Below, one piece after another: positions 13,010 through 25,418 of a DNA stretch of 64,000 bases (its first letter is position 1; each line of letters opens with the position of its first letter). The position numbers and the translations under genes were made by a program. Source of the DNA: Capitulum mitella (lineage: Eukaryota > Arthropoda > Thecostraca > Pollicipedomorpha > Pollicipedidae); the NCBI GenBank assembly GCA_030062745.1, contig CP099845.1:15044903-15108902 (forward strand), in the 5' to 3' direction. The notes under the pieces were generated by a model. The model saw only the letters and a list, made by a program, of their open reading frames with translations. It did not search any database and was not told where the DNA came from.

Positions 13010-16000
13010 TGCTGAAGTGAACAAGCCAGAGAATGTGACGTTGAGGCCTCAAAACAAGGTGCATCTGGGACTGGTTCAAAGGAAATAACGGCCAGTTTTA
13101 CAGTGGCAAGTTACTCAGGCTCCATGGACTGGTCCTTTTTTGGTATATTTAATGGCCGGACTCTGTGAGACGAAGTATTTGAAATGGTCCCATGGAAGAG
13201 TTAAAGACAACGTGCGATACAGGGACAGTCATATCATCAAATACAAAGCGTTGAACACAACGGTGCATTTATTTGCTCCCTTGTACTTGCCTGTCCACGG
13301 ACAAACGCTTGTCAAACAAACGACAAACAAACAAACATGATGTTTGTTCGTCGGATTTGCCTTTCAACGGCTATTGTGAATGTAGCGAAACTGGATTCTA
13401 CTAAATGCGGTGGGAAAAGCAAAAACCAGGTTAATATGTTTTGTTGGATTTTTCTTTCTTTTCAACTTTGTTGTATCCGAGTATTTAGTGGAATAAGACG
13501 GCTGGATGAGTGGTACTGATGCCGTTTCCTCAATAGGATAGCAGTCGAAAAGTCCTTTTCGATCGTTTTTCAATGTAAACATTTTAGAATAATTTACTGC
13601 TTTCATCGTATGCTGTGTAAAAAATAAAGGGCTTTATTAGTTATATAAATCTTGGTAAGTAAAATTACTTCAGTCACATCTTTAATTGCAGCATAGTTTA
13701 TTTGCAGCTTTCGCTAGCCAAATTTTGACATGGGGCTGTTTATGTTAACCTACTGGCCTGTGGCAATGCTGAAACTTTGGCAAAAGAATCGACATTGCTA
13801 GAATATCATTTGGAACAAAGCATAACGAACCTTCACATTGCACTGTAAAAATTAGAGTGGTCGCGAGCGTGTGCTTCTGGACATGGTGTTAAGGACAAAA
13901 ACGTGGTCAGACTGAAATGTGCAGACTGCGAATGCATGACCCACGAGCTGTGCCGCAATAGGAGACGGTCGTCTATTTTCTTCCGCCGTTACGATAGACA
14001 AAAACTAAATCATCTGTTGAGGCGTCAGCCGATTGCGTGATGTGCAATGACGTTTACGTCATCTAAAAGGCGCCGGCGTCGAGTTGCTGCGTCGGCGTCG
14101 GCCCGCGGTTTGAGCCGCTCGGCCGGACTCGGCTTCGGTCGGCTGTCGCGACGCTCCAGCAGCACGCATGTGTGCCGCACGCGAGATTATGTTTTTGTGT
14201 TTTTGTGTTCTTGCGTTTTTGCACTGCAGATGTGACATGTTGAACATTGCTAATGTTTCCGTTTGGGTCCAAAATGTATACTGATTCAATAAAATGCTAT
14301 TTTTTGCCTTTTAGTACGGAATGCAGTACTGATTACTATGTTTCTGTTCGACCACAGGGCATGAAGGTAAAGACAAAAAACGTTTTTTTTTTGCTTCAGC
14401 TGTTAGTATCAGCTTTCAGCTGCTAATTCAGCATAATGCCCAGCAGATCTGAGGTGAACTTGACTTTGTGAGCTGAGGAATTTAAGCTTAACTTACGATC
14501 ATGAAATGGGAATCCAGCAGGCTTTTCAATGCGGTTCTTTGCACAAATTGATAACGGTCGAAATTAACGGTCGCCCAAACAAAAAAAAAACACGAAAATT
14601 TTGGCTTACGGAAGTCCCCAAACAAGAAAAATGTCCCATGCTGCTCCAACTTCTGCTCAAACAATGAGCCATACGAGAAAATGTCACATATGTTTATACT
14701 ATTTAACGTTTTTGCAAAAAATTACTACCTGTTCTTACCAAAAACAATTACACTCAACAAAGCATACAAAATAATGGACTCAGTAGCCCACTGGACCCTT
14801 TAGTTCTACTAATTTTCCGTTGAGAAAACAGCCAGCCTGCGCCCCGAGCTCTTCAGGCAGGTCTCATCATTAATGTATCCTAACAGAAACCTTATCGAAT
14901 GTCCTGGCGGTCCTCAGCTCTCTGCCGCATGATAAGAAAAATTTTAGTCGACCCTCTGGGCTTAGTCGATCTGCGCAGGCAGTACCGCGCGCGGACGTCC
15001 GCACTCTGGAAAAGACACCGCTTTCGCTTGTGACCGGTGGCTGCAACGCCTGACCACCGTCCGGGCGCGGCTCCAGGAGCACCGCACGTGAGACAAGCGA
15101 CAAGGGACATTCTCTCTTTTCCTGACTTTGTCTGATGAAATCATCGAGGAAAGTCAGCTGTGCAGCTGTTCGGATACCTGGTTATCACGTCACCATACTC
15201 CGTCTTATGAATACCTGAATCAAAGCCCTGAGTAACCGTGATGTGTTGGGAAATTCAGTGTTTATGCATGTAGAAAAAAGAAGAAAAATGAAAATGGGGC
15301 GCTGGCTTCATGAATAATTGTACATTACTATTTTTACTTGCCAAAGAGAAAAACATGATTGGATTAATAAAATGCTTGGAAGACAAGATGTTCTGTTTTT
15401 AGCGCTTTATTAAATGCTAAATGCGATTAAATGCGATTACGATGTAATTAAATGCGAATTAAATGCTATAACGGTACAGTACGATAAAATGAAATTGCGA
15501 TGAAATACTATTAAATGCCAGGCGTCGGCAATGTCTCGTGTTTTTAGGCTTTTATCAGCACCTTAAACTTGAATGATTTGGCTACCACGACGGTGACGCG
15601 GAGTAAGGTGGAGATAATTTATTATCATGAGTGACGTGTTCCAAATAAGTTAACACTTCAACTTTCTTCAAACAAAAAAAAAAACAAAAACAAAAAGAAG
15701 CGCATGAAAAGTCTTCGAAATCAGATACGAAAAATGAGTTATCTTAAAGCTCGAGCTCCTCCTCTATGCTGTTTGTTACGTGAGATGTCCGAAAGCATTA
15801 ATGCAAGCTCACGTGGGTAGCCCCAGCAGAATAAGAAGCAGAAAGTGACGCAACCGTTTGGTTTAACTACCGTCGCTGCGACGGAATTATGTGGTTAGGA
15901 CATGTTCTTCCTGCCCAAAATGAAGGAAGCGGTAAAAACAGTCAACTGGCTATGGATGTAGCAATCCATAGGGAAGACAGGATGGTCACCTTAGTAGCTC

Positions 16001-16446
16001 GAAACATACTCTTACACCCATTACATCCACAAACTTTGGCCCCTCCCTTCGATAACATAAAAACATTGGGTTTTCCAGCCTTTGTCGAGAGGTGGGGGAA
16101 GAGCGGGAAAGATGGGGTCGTCATACGTCACAGCTCATCATAAGGCTGGACTGCAGTAGACGGCTGGTCTGTCGTCTTTGTCTTGATGGGGTGTTGAGAA
16201 AAAAGCGGGGGTCAGTGAGCCACGAACAAGACAGGCCTGACAGAGATGATGAAGCCACGGTGTCATGACGCGGCCGAATCGAAGGCGATGCAGTGAGCGG
16301 TAACGAGACCATTCCGCAGCGGATCGTTACGTCGGCATGGCGATTCGGCCGGAAACGGTGTCCGCCTGTCGAGAAACGGTGTTCACCGGCGGTCTGCTTG
16401 TGCCGACAGTGTGTCGCGCCGGCTCGCCGTCCGCCCAGTCAGCGCC
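13010..16446. other. Upstream region of the cystatin-like gene
   Basis: Mostly AT-rich with no recognised gene. A CpG-rich patch lies near 14060-14190 and a GC-rich exon-like patch near 14965-15091. The last ~130 bases before the start codon at 16447 are GC-rich, as expected for a 5' leader. No TATA box was found at a convincing distance. A TCAGT initiator-like word at 16212 is too weak to call. Confidence 0.4.
15405..15525. repeat. Degenerate attaaatgc short tandem repeat
   Basis: The word attaaatgc and close variants (aaatgcgatta, aattaaatgc, atactattaaatgc) recur about eight times in ~120 bp with a 10-16 bp period. Confidence 0.55.
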
Positions 16447-16680
16447 ATGAAGGCCAGTTCCGCTCTGCTGCTGCTGCTGCTGGCCGTGTGCAGGACGGCG
16501 ACCTCGGCGCCCGTCGGCTTCGACGTGGTGCCCGACCCGCTGCCGCAGGGCATCGACCACTTGTTGGCTGCCGTCGACAGCTTCCCCGTGCCCGGCGAAA
16601 CGGTACCAGAGCCGGCCACCGTGACGGAGCCGAGTACGACGCCCGCTGTCGACATCCAGGAGGGCAACGTCACTGAAAAG
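16447..16680 (+). CDS. Cystatin-like gene exon 1: signal peptide and acidic linker
   Basis: 78 codons. The ATG at 16447 has a favourable context (gccATGa) and opens a classic signal peptide (MKASSALLLLLLAVC). The frame is open further upstream to an ATG at 16411, but that start would put 12 residues before the signal sequence. The donor is aag|gtgggt. The linker is rich in Pro, Val, Glu and Thr and has an NVT sequon at residue 74. Confidence 0.85.
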
Positions 16681-19600
16681 GTGGGTGTAGCGGCTACAGG
16701 GTCTCAACCAGAGGAACAGTCAGCCAGTACCAGAAAGGATGGACAGAGCGGGTACAGGGTCTGGACCGGAGGGTTGGTGCACCAGTACCAAGGAGGATTA
16801 CGGGGTCTCAATCAAAAATATCAGGCCAGAATCAACAACGTCATGTTCCGTCATGTCATGTCATGTTCCGCAAGTAATGCCGTACGCAACAGCGGCCAAG
16901 CATGCACACGTTGCATTTCATATTTCCTTGAAGAATCTTTGACTTTTTAAACGCGCGCCTCTGTTGAATGTGTTGATGTGTTGTATCCGTGCGTAGACAG
17001 TAGATGATGTAATCCTCCGCAAGTTTCTTCGTAAAACAACATTGCATCCTAAAACATTTACTAAAAGGTTACGCTGTTCGTAAACATTTGAGAATCATAT
17101 TTTTAGTTTACATTTCGCGGTCCTTTAATGTAATATTTTGCACAAGAGAGTGATGAGCAGCTTCAAAAATGTAGGACTCCAAAAAAATGTATGATAACTA
17201 TTTGTGTACGTCCAAACACATTGGTAAGCCATGATCGAATGTGTTGGCGCTGAACATGGACTGTATCTCGTAGCGATCTGCTTCCGCGCATCTCCGAACC
17301 TTTGCCGGGACCGGGTGAACACCAAAAGGAAAACAGGTACACGCGCCGACGTACAAAGTCCATGGTGCACTTCCGCGAAATCATTAAACAGGTCCGCAGC
17401 TTTACGCAGCGCCCGTCCGTTCACTGCTGAGTTTCAGTCAGTTTCGGCCGAGCGGCCAGTTCCCTTCATGTGGTCCGGGCGCACGTGGCTGGCCTCCGGG
17501 CGTAACATTTCGGACCAACCAGTCCATTGTCGTGCCCATGACGGAGGAAAACTGCCTCTGTCAAGCGTTCGGCGATACCGGGATTTTTTTTTAAAGGACT
17601 GCAATCCTATCCCAGATCCCTGGATCCAAAGGAATTTAACCAAATCCCAGTCTCACAAAACTGAAAAGACCGCAGTCCAATCCACCATCCATTTTGTAAT
17701 CCTTTCTCTGACTAGCTGATTTCTTCTGAAACAGCCACGCACCACGGTGTTATTGTTTGTTATGGGGGTTGAGCGTTAGCCATCGTACCACAAAATTTAA
17801 TCCTTTGATAAATTTGTTCCTACGTAACGAAGAGACATTAAGTAACAAACATTAGAAAGGACATTCTCTCATGCTCTTCTTCCCTTACAATTAGACAATT
17901 TGTCGGAGTTCAGGAAAAAACGTGATCTTGTTTTCCATTCAATTGCTGACGTTGCGGCCAACTATTACTTTCCTGAATACATGGAATCCAGGGCAGGGGG
18001 AGGGGCAGAAGAAACGTGTCCACCAACGTCTGATGAGGGGGAAGTTCCTTCAGTTGCTGACGTTGCGGCCAACTATTACTTTCCTGAATACATGGAATCC
18101 AGAGCAGGGGGAGGGGCAGGAGAAACGTGTCCACCAACGTCTGATGAGGGGAAGTTCCTTCAGCCTTTTGACAATGTCTGCAGACGCGGCCGGCTGCAAG
18201 TTGTTGTGCTCTGAGGCGCCTGAAAAGTTTGTTACACAGAACCACTGGCCAATGCCGATTGAATTTGCTGGCTGTGGTCCATGACGTCGCAAGGATTCGG
18301 TCGGTAAGAGGGAGGGAATTCAGATTTATCCCTCGCTTGTCCGCCGACCCCAATTTAGGAAAATGCCATAAATTTTGTCCACTTGATTTCTATGGGCCCC
18401 AAGAAATATACGAAAACTGCCATAAATGGCAGTTTGCATACTGTTTTTATGGTGTTACAATGACGGCCGCGCGTGGCAAGATGGCCGGATGGAAGCGTTC
18501 TCTCTAGTCTGGCGAGCAGACTGCGTTCGATTGTCGACCGCTAGTCGGATTTTGCCACTTTTTCTGTGCGCTCTTTTCCTTTCGTTCTTTTTCATCTTTT
18601 TTCATTGGCAGGCTGACGTTTGGTCTGGTGCGATGCCTCGAACTGACCTCAGTAGCAGGGTGTAGGGTAGGAACAGGACGAAAAGTGGGGGGTGTGAGGA
18701 CTTTTTCTTCAGAAGGGCTGCCAGCCTCCAAGGGGAAGTCTCTCTCAAGATGTCTCAAGGAGGGGCGTTATCTGCTTAGAATGGAACTGGTAGTTTGCTT
18801 ACATATTTACAAATATAGAAGCATATATATAACATAAAAACATATATATGTCTACGCATTTTTATCCTTAGATACGTGTACGGTTCTCCACAAAAGTAAT
18901 GGTAGGTATTAGGCTCCTTCACAATATGGAGCGTATTTCCCGAACTGTAGGTAATACATCGTCACAAGTACACAGCATGGTAGGTGGCAATGTTTCGCAT
19001 CATTCTTTACAGATGCGCTCATCTGCATTGTCTTGGTATCGATAAATTTTCCAAAATAATGTTTTTTGCTTCACACGCCAGAGTTGTCACTGCCTCCTAC
19101 TGGGTGTGTCCCTGCCAGTTATGGCCTTTCGCTGACAGGTGGCCGACTGTGTCGGGGGCATGTTTGGAAGTTGCCTTTCATAATACATCGGACAGCTGTT
19201 AACATGGCGACCAATGAACGGATGTATTTCGTGCGCCGTTAGAGGGAGGAGAGGACCAGCTTTCCATTCTTTGGCGTAGTGGCTAGGTTCCGAGCAACTT
19301 GACCAACACAGTCGCGCACTGCGCAGCGTTCTTGGTTGGCCGAGTGGTACTGTCGTTTCACCTGATATAGGTAATGCGGAATCGCGAGTTCGCGCCCCTG
19401 GATAGCCGTTTTGTTTCTTTCTTCTCTATTCTCGTTTCTGAGCACAAAATGTGCATCCCAATGGGAACACTGGGATGCACACTTTGTCGAGAACACATGC
19501 GTTGCACAACGTGATGATATCAAGTGACTGGAAGTAGCCCATCAGCTATAAACAGTAATGCCTACCTTGGGGAAGGCATAAATCCCGGCAGCGAGCGATG

Positions 19601-22600
19601 TCTATAATTAAGATGTCATTAAGCGGCATTTGAATACATTTAATAAATATATTAATGGTTTTTCGTGTTTTTCGGCATGCAATTAAAATATGAAACACGG
19701 ATTTGAAGTTATTTCGGGTACTCCTACGTCGCGGCAAATAGCTGCTCAAATTACATTACATTAGCACCGTTAACACCAGAGCTATGACCGGTTTACCACA
19801 AGAGCCCTAATACCTACAATTACTTTTGTGGAGACCTGTACATGGACATGAACTGGGCCAAGGAGCTAGATGATTTTTTTTTTATTCGAATTAAGAAGCA
19901 GACGAGAACACGCCCGGAAACGAACGGAAAAGTAACGTCCTCGGCTCCACTACACCGCGCCGCGCGACTCAGCTGACGACCGCGCTCCCACACCTCGCTA
20001 CCAACGCTCCGTTCCCACCCACCCGTAACAATCGACTCTGCTAACGCTGCAAGCTCTACTCCATGACGTTACGCAGGCTTTCTACGGTAAATCCGCTGAC
20101 GGTTTGCACCATATGTCGCAGTAAACTCATCTCGAGAATGCTAAGTTCTTTAACCGCAGGCCATTGTTAGAAATACAAACATATGGGTCGTCAGCACACG
20201 AGTAAGTAGCAAAAAACTCAAATACTTGCCATCATCACCATCGTCTTGTTTTGCGTAAGCAAAATGAACAATGATTAAGAAGTCCGTGGTAAAAACAACA
20301 AGGATCTTCACCGTAAGTGCAAAACGAGCTAAACGTTTGTTGGCGCATAAAGAATGCCTGGGTGCTCGGCAATAACACGAAATACGTGAGCTCATTGACA
20401 TGTGACGAAAGCAACGTCCACGTGGATTTCGCGTGTTAGTCATGACAAAGACAAGTCTGAGCAACGTTTATAGTTTCCCGCCAGATTTAAAACGCAGTTT
20501 TCTAGGACGCCATTTTACAAACAAACAAACTTTCCGGTGCCCTGCCAGTGTTCGGAGATGGTAACCGTCCGGTATATTCTGTGATGTTTTTTTGTTCGGA
20601 TGTACTGCGATGTGCATATGCATATTTTGATGGGCTTTACCAATGTCAAATTGTATTATGGCTAAGATTTGATGGTCACGGAGTCAAAAACAACAGTAGA
20701 TCATCCCAGATTAATGTTTCGAGCGGCGGTTTTGACGCATTTAACCGTTCCTCCCCAATAAGGCAAGCACAGGTGAGTGCAAACTCACAGAAAGTTGGGT
20801 TTCTTTGCAGGTGACAGATATGATGCACAGGGACGACGATGGGTTTGTTGCCCAAGAACTGCTTATCAGTATGAGACATGGAGCAGGTAGTTTGTATGTA
20901 CATAAAATACCGACTGTCTCTGCCAAAGGTAAACAAAGGCCATTGTGGAAAATCTTTAGCCAGTATGCTGTATGCCTCTCACCCATGAATGGACCTTAAT
21001 TTTGGTTTGCTGATTTATGCCATTTTTTGGAAGTGCTTGCAAAATCTAACCTTACCTTATTTGTCTCCATGCGCTTTTTGGCTGGGAAACGAAGTTTAAC
21101 ACTAGTATCTTGCTTGCTAACTCCACGCCCTCCTAACCTAACCTAACCTAACCTAATGTATATTAGCCTTTTGCCCTGGACAGACTTTTATCCCAGACGA
21201 GCTTTTGTCGTAAAGAATTTCTGCGACACGAACTTTTGTCCGAGACGAACTCTCGTCCGAGACGAACTTATGTCTTTTACAAACCTTCGCGGGAGGAGTT
21301 TTTGTCTTAGACGAAGTTTTGTCCTATACAGGTTTTAGCGAGGCGGATTTCTGTCCTAGACGAACTTTCGTCCTGGACGAACTTTGTCCACACGAAGTTT
21401 CGTGAGACGAACTTTTGCCCTAAACAAACTTTTGTTCGACGAACTTTTGTCCTTACGAAGTATTAATCGATGAACTGTTGCCCCACGAACTTAAGTCCGA
21501 GGAACTTCTGCCCGAAAATCTTTACCACAGTAACGCATCAAAATATGTTTAAGCCATGATATCCGAAAACACCAAACAAATGTCCAGGTAAAAAAAAAAC
21601 ATTTAGTCCATTTTTACTTGTCATTTGCGAAGACATTGTATCGGCCTTAGAAAGTTGCCCAAAAAACGCTGTTTTTGCTAAGTTTTAAGTCATACTAGAT
21701 CACGTCGCCTAAGGCCACAATCACCTATTTCAAGCTGGCGTTAGGACAAAATAATTCTGAAATGGACTGACTGTATATCTCTTAGTCCAGCGGCGTATTT
21801 CTTAATGATGATTCAAGGCTTGATCCAGACCAAATGTTGAGGGGGAGGGCAAATTTTCGTTCTTTTAGCCTATCCTACCCAAAAATGTTGATTTTTCCGT
21901 GATTTCAGCCACATTATTTCACTGTTTCAAACAATGACATGCTTTTCATTGTTTAAAAAACAACACTACTGTTCCAAAAGCGAGTCAAAAGACATGTTGC
22001 GCACTTTCAACGAAAGTGGGCCATGACCCGGATGACTCACCCCCTCCCCCTCTGGGTCCATCAGCGACACCGCGTACCATTTAATGACCTAAAATGTCGG
22101 AAGCAATAACTCAGACTATAGTGTAACGAGCTGATATTTGAACAGCTGTGTTTGGCTCCGAAGACAACTGCTAGAACCAATTCATTGCAAAATATGTGTC
22201 AAATATCGAATGCTGCAGGTTACGGCTGCGGCTCAGTATTGCCGTTAAGCGTGCGCCAAAAGTCATTACTTGTCTGGATAAAGTGGGATATCGTGGGTCC
22301 AGCCGAGTTTCCGGTGCCGGCCCGCGCCGTGCCGTCGCCGTCCGTCTGTCAATATCTGGCGCCGAGTGTGACGCACTCGACGGGCGCCTGTTGTCACCTG
22401 GCTGAGGCACTGACGCCCCGCCCTCCTCTGGCCACCTGCAGACAGCACCCTGCCTGGGCTGCGTTCGTGAGATTACGAAGGACAGCGTCGCACTGCGAGC
22501 CGTTACCGCCCAGGCGGCCGAACTGCTCGAGAAGGAGCTGGGCATCCACTACATGACAGTCGTGACCCAGGTGTACAGAGCTGCACAGCAGGTGAGCATA

Positions 22601-25351
22601 TGGACCCAAGAGTACCGTACAGAACAACAGGTGGACCCAGATGTACAGAGCGGGACAACAGGTGAAGATACGGACCCAGGTGCACAGAGACGGGCAGCAG
22701 GTGAACACATAGGCCCATATATCCAAAAGGTGAACATGCTGACCCACGTTTACAGATCGGGACAACAGGGAAGCCTATTACCTAGTTGAACCAAACGGAC
22801 CAACAGATGAACACCAATGACACGACTGTTGTGACCCGTGCATGGGCTGCAGAGAGTGAAGGGCTGAACATCAGAGCCTTGACCTACATCGTCCAGATGT
22901 AGCGTGCCTGGGAGCAGTCATTCTGTACTAGGTAGGCCGTCAGGGCCAACGAGGTAATCGGCACCGGACTGATCTGCGGAGGTCATAATGTTCATTGGCC
23001 GTAATAATATTGGGTGCACGGGCACGAAAAGCTGCCAGAAGTAGTGCAGTTACGTGACGGTAAGTCATCTAATAGTAGTCTTTAACGGAAACCTTTACTC
23101 ACGTGGAAATGTAACATGATTGGGGATGTGTGATTCAACGCGGCGTAATCAAGGCATGTTAAGCATATGTGCAGTGTTTATGGAGCAAGATGTATTTTGT
23201 CACCACACAACTCACTTATTCACCGCGAAAGTTGAAAAGTACTAGACTGTTTGCCGATCTTTTGCGTATAACTTAGAAATCATTGTTTAATGCTTCGGCA
23301 TGTGATTAGGCAATATTGACTTTACTCTAGGTTCCAGTTAACTCTGTATGTAAAGGTTTAACAACAAAGATGCCAATTCTCCACGGCCTCCAGACTTGTG
23401 ATGCACAGAGACGGGTGCGTGATCTGCCGCAGGTGGTGAACGGCCTGTTGTACTATCTGACCCTGGAGCTAAGCATCACCAACTGTACGCGGCCGGCACC
23501 TGAGGCGGCCGTCTGCACGCCTGGCGTCATCCCTGACCGGCTGCTCTTCCACGTCGAGCTCATCGACCAGCCTCATTTGAACAATGCCGAACTACTGCTC
23601 TTCACCGTGGTTAGTACCGTCTCGCGCATTTAGGCGCATGAATGATGCCTAAAGTCGGCCATCAGATACAGGCAATAGAATGGCGAAAAAGCACCCCAAA
23701 TCAATGACCCTAAACACTGATTTCACGTCTGTGTGCCGTTTCCATTACGCAGACATCTCATGAGCTTTATTTTGGTCTTCGCCAGGCCGGGGGGTCATGA
23801 GAGCCTCTACCCCCCCCCCCCCGATCTCGATCAAGTCGCACAGAAAAGTAAAATAAGGAAAACACCGTTGGGAAGGTCTTCATGATACTAGTAGAAAGCA
23901 CTCAGATTCGGTCTAATCAAGTCAATACTGAGGTCACCACAGATCATCTTAAGTCAAACCACCTGTTGACGTTTTTGGCGGAAAATTGTGATAATCCAGC
24001 GGCACACTCAGAATGTTCCTGGGAGAAGGCTAGCCTTTCGACCGGGAGTCTTCGACCAGCTCGTTTGGGAGCGTACATTGCAAACGAAGATATATACATA
24101 TATATATTGCAAACGAAGATTTTATATATACATTTATATTTATATATATATAATATATACGTTGCGAACGAAGATATATATATATATATATGTTAGATTT
24201 ATATTACATTACATATACATGTATACGATATATACATATATATATATATATGTTTTGTTAAAAAGACTGCTTTTGTGGTCCTGGGGTATCTTTCGATGCT
24301 TAGGACATTCCTTTTTAAGTCACAGCTTTGCCGTGAAATAACATGTACAAAATTACTTATATATTAATCCTCGCCCGTATAGAGCCTTCTGCATAACGCG
24401 AACGCAAAGGGGGGTGGCTACGACCCCCGGCCATTTCCACATCGTGCGTCCTATAGCGCTGCGGAAAAAACAGCGTGTTGCGCGTGACGAGATTTCACGA
24501 ATGGTATCTGTTTTTAAGGTCTCAGGTCAACAGATGGCCTTCCAGGTCGGTTCAAAGGTGAAAAATTGACGGGAAGCGGTGCTTTTCCGTGTTGAAGTGC
24601 AAATTAACACCAAAGAATAAATGATGATGAAACGAAACGGATATCATAGTGTTCGTAAATCAGTTATGAATCCACCTGTACACCACATGATTAGGGTTTA
24701 TCCATGGAGTCCGATCCAGGCCATGCTTGGTCAATCCCTGTCTAGCGGGATCGTCGGCTTAAATGCGTTCTCGGAGCTGCAGAAGCATTTTTGTGGATGA
24801 CAATAAGTGCTGAAGTAAAATGTAACATCTGAATTTACAAGCATTGTTGTCAAATAACATGTGAAGTTCATCTTTGGTCACCCAAGGTTTTCTAAATCCA
24901 GCGACTTACAGTGTCTTCGGATTGGCTACAAATCGTAAATTAGATGCCTTCAAAACATTTTTCGAGTTGAGATCCAACACAAAATGTAATTTCAGGCATG
25001 CGGCGGTGTTACTCCGTTTACGGTTACGGTGTCACTCCGTGGCCGACATCGTCAGAGCAAAAGTCAGGCGTTCGCTGCATTGGGCCCTCCTTTGATAAAG
25101 TAGAAGACAAATCGCACCAAATTTATATCATTTGATTTCTTTTATCTCAAGCAAACCGACTACATAGATTGTTTTGCTTTAGCTATTTCCCATTACATTC
25201 CCAAAGATAAAAAGTGACGTGTTTCCCGCCGTAGCCCATGACCTTAGTTTACACCCTCGACAGTCCCGGTAGTGAGCACAAGCCTATTAAGTCTGTGTAT
25301 AGTCTTATAAAACATACGATTTGGAGCCGACTCATATATATATATATACAT

Positions 25352-25418
<67 letters not shown>

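Larger units (their letters stand above)
16681..22441 (+). other. Cystatin-like gene intron 1 (5.8 kb)
   Basis: No further exon is needed by phase and none was recognised. The largest open frame, 162 codons at 17231-17719 plus, matches nothing known to me. Contents include a 111-bp tandem duplication (17943-18163), a tRNA-like/hairpin unit (~19330-19490), a (CCTAA)5 array and an adjoining GACGAAC-type satellite (21160-21520). Confidence 0.55.

Noticed and set aside
14965..15091. GC-rich patch that could be a plus-strand terminal exon (ending in WLQRLTTVRARLQEHRT)
   Set aside because: Has a possible acceptor (gatctgcgcag) and a stop, but no partner exon or recognisable domain.
16205..16250. 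Arthropod-type core promoter (TCAGT initiator with downstream element) for the cystatin-like gene
   Set aside because: TCAGT at 16212 exists but the downstream motif is off by several bases; too weak to annotate.
17231..17719. 162-codon plus-strand open frame in cystatin-gene intron 1
   Set aside because: No recognisable domain, no splice context needed by the gene, ordinary composition.
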